Source: Tenrec ecaudatus (taxonomy: Eukaryota > Chordata > Mammalia > Afrosoricida > Tenrecidae). Taken from it: a stretch of 64,000 bases of DNA. The notes under the pieces were generated by a model. It was not told the DNA's origin and made no database searches. It saw only the letters and a program-made list of their open reading frames with translations. Positions 58,965 through 64,000 of this stretch are shown piece after piece. Every line of letters begins with the position of its first letter. Within the stretch, counting starts at the first letter, position 1. The stretch lies in assembly GCF_050624435.1 (NCBI RefSeq), contig NC_134535.1:70800494-70864493 (forward strand), given 5' to 3'. Position numbers and translations under genes: made by a program.

Positions 58965-59235
58965 CAATGTAGAAGTCATTGGTCTTGAAAAATTCTATCA
59001 TGCAATCTCCAATTTTGTTTTAACCATTAAGGCCATATTTCCCAACTACTGTTCCTTCCTCTTATTTATCTACTTCTACATTCCAATAGGTAAGAATTAT
59101 CAATGCTTGCTTGATCAGTCTTAGACTGAAGACTTTGCTCTTCAATTTCTTCATCGCTAGTTGTAATTTTTGGTGCATTTATTAGAATACTTGTATAAAC
59201 TAGGCAGATAAGTGGTAGTTTGAAAACTTTTATAA
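58965..59235 (-). mobile_element. RTE/BovB-class LINE, endonuclease segment (inverted 5' block)
   Basis: Antisense match to the endonuclease region also present at about 2056-2290: 'gaagtcattggtcttg', 'tctccaattttgtttt', 'aggccatatttcccaactac', 'aattatcaatgcttgc'. It directly precedes a plus-strand RTE segment (59245-60420) that lies further 3' in the element. Confidence 0.7.
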
Positions 59236-59244
59236 TTGAAATAT

Positions 59245-60420
59245 TTAAACTTGTTTTAATCACAGAGTAGCTAAGGCAAATGAAAGAACTGATGAAGTCA
59301 AAAGCTGAATATAATTTTTCAAAGGGTAGCTAGAGAAGACAAAGCAAAATATTTAAAGAAATGCGCAAAGACTTAGAGCTAGGGGAAAAATGGGGGAGGG
59401 GAAGAACATGCTGGGCACATCTTAAACTGAAAGAACTCAATACAAAATTCAAGCCTCAAGTTGAAAATGGAATATTGAAAACAGAAAAATATTGAACGAT
59501 GCAGGAAGCATCCAAAGAAGATGGAAAGAATACACAGAGACATTGTACCAGGTTGGATTACTTGACATTCAACCACTTTAGGAGGGAGCATATGCACAAG
59601 AACCTGTGTTACAAAAGGTAGAATTTCAAGCTGCACTGCAAGAATCAGCCCCAAACAAAGCTCCTTGATCAATGGAATATCCATGGAAATGCCCAACAAG
59701 CTGCTGTACCGCTGGAAGCAGGGAACTTGCCAGACAGCTGTTTGACCAATCGCTAGGAAGGGATCCAAACATGTGCACCTCCAAAGAAAGGTGACCCAAC
59801 AGGATGCTCAGATTCTAGAACAATATCATTGATATCACATTCAAGCACAATTTTGATGAAGATCATTTAATAACAGTTGCAGCAGTGCATTCAAAGTGAG
59901 CTGTTAGAGATTTAGAAGAGGTATGGAACAAGGGATATCATTATCATTGTTCATGTCTCATTGATCATGGCTAAAGCAGCACATAACTGAAAAGTGCTTA
60001 TTTGTGTTTTATTGACTGTGCAAAGGTATTTAACTTTGTGGATCATAATAGCCTATGTGTAACTTTGAGAAGAATAGAAACTATAAAACATTTCTTTGTG
60101 CGCACAGGGAACATGTACATGGATCAAGAGGCAGCTGTGTGAACAGAACAAGGGGATTTTACCTGGTCAAACATGGGGGAAGTAGTATATCGAGTTGTAT
60201 CCTCTCACCATATTTATTCAATATGTATGTGGATCAAAAAATCAGAGAAGCTAGATTATAGAAAGAAGAATGTGGCTAGGCTGGATATGCAGATGACATA
60301 ACTTTGCTTGCTGAAAGTGAGGAGGACTTGAAGCACTTGTAGACGAAGAGCAAAGATTTTCAGCCATTGGTAGGATTACAACTCAATGTAAAGAAGACCA
60401 AAACCCCAACAATTAAACAA
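59245..60420 (+). mobile_element. RTE/BovB-class LINE, reverse transcriptase region
   Basis: Plus-strand ORF remnant starting in the linker after the endonuclease ('cacagagtagctaaggcaaa') and running through fingers and palm. The polymerase motif is intact as YADD (codons 60286-60297), followed by ITLLAESEEDLKHL. Shortly after QLNVKKTKT (about 60385-60415) RTE similarity stops abruptly. Stops and indels show it is inactive. Confidence 0.8.
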
Positions 60421-61322
60421 AAGAGAGAGACTCACCCGCAGTTGGGAATGCTCTTTTGAGATCCCTGCTGCCTGAAGTGTCAGAGGCAGCAGAGGCCATC
60501 CCATGTGGAGACCAGGGGTACCAGAAGTGAGGAGCCAGTGTGCTTAAGGCAGAGCAACACATGAACATCCTAACCCACAGAAGCAGAGGGACCATGTGGC
60601 TGAGTGGCTAAGGACCTGAAAGGTACTTGGCTACTGGTCAAGGTAGACTAAAGAATATATTATTAATATTTTTGGTCTTGACTTGTAAGAACTTATTAAT
60701 CTGATACACCCCAATAATTATGACTGGTGTTTGGGTGTTCTATGAGACCATTGCAATAGATTATTCCACCCAGCAGAGAAGTAGTATTCTGTGGAAGGAA
60801 TGGTTGTTTTCAGAATATGGTAGTAGAGAGATGGAGGCATGACTTGTGGCAATTAGACTGATATGGAGATAAGATTCTCCTTGCCCTACTGAAACCATTG
60901 AAGGAAATGAGAGGTGGCCTTTATACTGTTTTTTCAGTACTTTGCTCCTAGATGGCTATTCTATAACTGTATAACTTATGATGGTCACACCTAAATGTTT
61001 GGAAATTTGATGATGGATGTGTCCATGATTAGGTTACTCAGTTGAGAACAGGCTCATGTCTGTTCTCTCATCTATGAATGGGCTGGCATGAACTCCTTTA
61101 TGTGGTAACGATACTGCTCTTCTAAAGAGCCTTAAGATAAAGCAAATCAAAATGCTAGCAATTTTCCATCCTCTGCTTGCTTTATGATTCCTGTTGGATA
61201 AGAGAAGTCTGATATAAAACCAAGGGTTGAAAGCTAAAGAAACAAAAAAACGAATGACTTTTTCCTGTAGTAAATAAATGCTCCCCCAAAACTAAATAAA
61301 TAGGTTTTTGTTTTTATTTTTG
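60421..61322. other. Unclassified block between two RTE copies
   Basis: Moderately GC-rich at 60430-60600, then AT-rich. Words such as 'gaccattgcaatagattatt' suggest an interspersed repeat, but I cannot name it. The minus-strand 60-codon frame at 60413-60595 has no recognisable feature. Confidence 0.3.
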
Positions 61323-61324
61323 TT

Positions 61325-63640
61325 TGCTCCATGAATCACCTCTGAGTTTATCATACTGTGGTGGCCTCTATGTTGCTGTGATGCTAGAATACTGGGTCAC
61401 CTGAAGTGGACGCAGAACTCCCAGATTAAGAGCAGCCTAGATACGTGAAGAAGGAATAAATAGACTGATCACTTCTGAGGAGATAGCCACTGAAAACCTT
61501 GTGAGTAGCATCAAAATTTTGTCGGATGTACTAAAATCCTTATAATTTTCCAAAGGATATACACAGATATAGTGCCACATGATGAGTCACTCAGGTCAGA
61601 AGACACTGAAAAATATGATGGAATGAGTGCCTTCTCGATGTGAACAGGTCATAATGACACGCATGGAGTAAAGTTTTCAGGACATTTACCTGCTGAGGAA
61701 ATATGAGTCAAACAGCTTTAGACATATATTAATAATTAGAAGTATGAATCCCCCCAAGTTGGAGGTGATCAAAACTGAAATGGAACATATGAAAACTGAC
61801 ATTCTAGGCCTTAGTGAGCCAAATGGACTGTCCTGGCCATTAAAAACCAGAAAGTCCTAACATTTCCTGTGACAGAAAAAACACATTCAAGAGTAAAGAC
61901 TTCACATTCATTGCCAAAGCGAACATTTCAAGACTGAACTTGAAGATTCATCTTGATGACTATATAGGATAATATCTATGCACAAACAATGAGATCCAGT
62001 TAATGAAACTATTCAAAATTAAGCACCACTAAAGAGAACGATGTAGAATTGAAGATTTCTACTAAGTTCTTCATTATGAAATTTGTATAACATGAAATAA
62101 AGATGAATTGACAATTATTGGTGATTGCAATATAAAAGTTAAAGAAAACATAGATAAGGAATAGATATTGGAAAATAAGGCCTTGGTGATAGAAATGAAA
62201 GCAGCGGTTTCATGAGAGTAAATTTTGATATCATTTACTTTTCCATTGCAAATACTTTTTCTCAATAAAGTAAGTGAAAATTATACAGGTGCATTAACCC
62301 AGAGGGAATACACAGCAATCAAATGGACTACAGCTGCGAAAAGAGACTATGGGGAAGCTCAGGATCTTTGGCTAAAACACGGTCAGGGTCTGACTATGGA
62401 GCAGATCCTCAATTGCTAGTATATAATTAACAAAAATTAAAACAAGCCCATGAGAGCCAAGATATAACAGATTATGTTCCATTTACATTTTGAGAATATC
62501 TAAAGAATAGATTTGAATCACTGAATACTAATGACAAATGTCCTGGCATCAAGAACATTCCTTTGTGAAGAAAACCAGGATCGCTAAAAAGAAAAGAAAG
62601 AAATGTAAGATCGAAGGGGATGTCAGAAGAGTCTCTGAAACTCTCTCTTAATTGTAGAGGGTAAAGCATGTGGAAGAAATGAGCTCAAGAACTTACAGAC
62701 AGTTTCAAAGGACTGCTCCAGAAGATAAAGCATTGTAATAAAATATGCAAAAACCGGGATTTCGAAAGTCAAAAAGGTAGAACGCACTCATAATACTTCA
62801 AGCTGAAAGAGCTGAAGAAAACAGTCAAGCTCCGAGATGTAATATTAAAAAATTCTCTGGGTCAATCCTTTAATGAGATGGATTGACAGTGACTGCATCA
62901 GTGGTCTCGGCCACCAGAACCAGGACGAGGCTAGCACAGGCCTATGCAGTGCTTCTTTCAGTTCAGAGGGTTGCTAGGGGTCAGGGCCTTCTCAATGCCC
63001 CCTATGAGCACACCACCACAATGGGGAAAATACTGAGTGATGCAGGAAGCATAAAAAAAAGCTGTAAAGAATACACAGAGTCATTGTACCAGAAAGTACT
63101 GGTATATATTCAACCATTTCAAGACATAGTGTCTGCTCATGAATCAGTGGTGCCTAAGGAAGAAGCCTACACCCAACTGAAGACATCAGTGAGAAACATG
63201 ACTCAAGGGATTGAAAGAATAACAGTTGAAGTGTTTAACCGAGCTGATGAAGCACTGGACGCATTCACTTGCCGATGCCAAGAAGTCTGGAAATGATCGA
63301 TATTTGAATCCATACCAAAGAAAGGTGACTCAACAGAGTACACACATTATAGAACACTATCCTCACTATCTTATGTCAGCAAGTTTTGTTGAAGACAATC
63401 AACAATTTATATAGCAAGACATTGCCAGGGACCTGCCAGAGATTCAGGCAGGCCAGATTCAGAAGAGGATTTGGAACAAGGGATATCATTGCTCATGTCT
63501 GATTGATCATGGCTAAAAGGTGCACACAAGTGAAAGGTGCTTACTTGTGTTTTCTTGACTTTTCTAAGACACCGACTATGTGGAACATAACAGACTATGG
63601 ATAACTTCAAGTAAAATTAAGATTCCAGAAAACATCAATA
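61325..63640 (+). mobile_element. RTE/BovB-class LINE, near-complete 5' two thirds
   Basis: Begins with the same leader as the minus-strand copy at 2700 and runs through the endonuclease; 'attattggtgattgcaatat' at 62117 encodes IIGDCN, the GDWN motif of the APE-type endonuclease with Trp changed to Cys. The linker follows, then the N-terminal reverse transcriptase. The frame at 62995-63296 (GKILSDAGSIKKSCKEYTES...) is clear RTE sequence. Similarity stops near 63640, before the YADD motif and the 3' tail. It is full of stops. Confidence 0.75.
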
Positions 63641-64000
63641 TGCTCTGGCAGAAAATGTAGGAGACCAAAATGGCAGGCACTTTATCGAATCATTGTGATC
63701 CATAAGCTTTGCCATAAAATTGAAACATTGGATCCATATGATTTTTATTCTCTGATTTTTTTAAATTAGGTCACTAGGTTCTTCTTCCTAGACAGAGGTC
63801 TGGGAGTTCTATGGAAACCTGTTCATCATTTGAACAAATTACAAACCTCTACTACCAGAGAGGCTGTGTTATCACATCACATGAAGTCTATTAGGAATGG
63901 GAATAGAGGAATTAGTTGTGCTTCTTTGTGAGAATTACAAAACCAGATAACAAAGGGACACTGTTTCAGGAAGTGGAGAATTTGTGTTGATTCTTAAAAT
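63641..64000. other. Unrecognised right edge
   Basis: No assignable feature. Confidence 0.3.

Noticed and set aside
62883..63296. 137-codon open frame as a host gene
   Set aside because: Its C-terminal two thirds read as RTE LINE polyprotein, and it belongs to the decayed element at 61325-63640.
1..64000. SPIN/hAT-type DNA transposons, known from tenrec genomes
   Set aside because: I looked for their characteristic terminal sequence by eye and did not find it, but a proper search could still reveal decayed copies.

Overview
This is mammalian intergenic or intronic DNA, AT-rich and built largely from transposable elements. I found no intact protein-coding gene, tRNA, rRNA, CRISPR array or bacterial-type operon. 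The longest open frames (about 100-157 codons) fall inside decayed retrotransposons or in unsupported sequence. The repeat mix points to an afrotherian mammal. The window carries about twenty AfroSINE-like elements, many RTE/BovB-class LINE pieces whose 3' tail resembles the AfroSINE tail, and a characteristic L1 3' end. Within Afrotheria a tenrec-like genome is my guess. That is from memory of repeat families and no search was run.

Layout. A long RTE LINE on the minus strand runs from the left edge to about 2700 and is broken by a later composite insertion at 1405-1705. From 3.6 to 7.4 kb there is a cluster of AfroSINEs in both orientations, one of them split by an LTR-like element. At 7739-8549 lies a 5'-truncated L1 with a 16-bp target-site duplication. 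From 9.9 to 15 kb there are further SINEs, an RTE 3' end and an LTR (11561-12121). Mariner DNA-transposon copies sit at about 15.4, 38.3 and 50.1 kb. From 18 to 26 kb the sequence is mostly old and unrecognised, with a TATC microsatellite. From 26.6 to 27.7 kb one LTR lies inside another. From 29.4 to 31.4 kb is antisense L1. At 34.1-34.8 kb an L1 3' end shows a 5' inversion. From 35.6 to 36.9 kb is an RTE reverse-transcriptase fragment, and from 40.8 to 45.6 kb an LTR-rich and L1-rich block with nested insertions. The window closes with RTE copies on the plus strand (59.2-60.4 and 61.3-63.6 kb).

How the parts relate. The nesting gives a relative order of events. RTE and older L1 bodies are hosts. 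AfroSINEs, LTRs, L1 3' ends and mariners are inserted into or beside them. One betaretrovirus-like LTR is inserted into the end of an older LTR. RTE machinery is thought to have mobilised the AfroSINEs, and L1 machinery the truncated L1 copies. Family names used here (AfroSINE, RTE/BovB, L1, MIR, mariner) are class-level assignments by eye. Boundaries without a stated target-site duplication are approximate, to about 10-30 bp.
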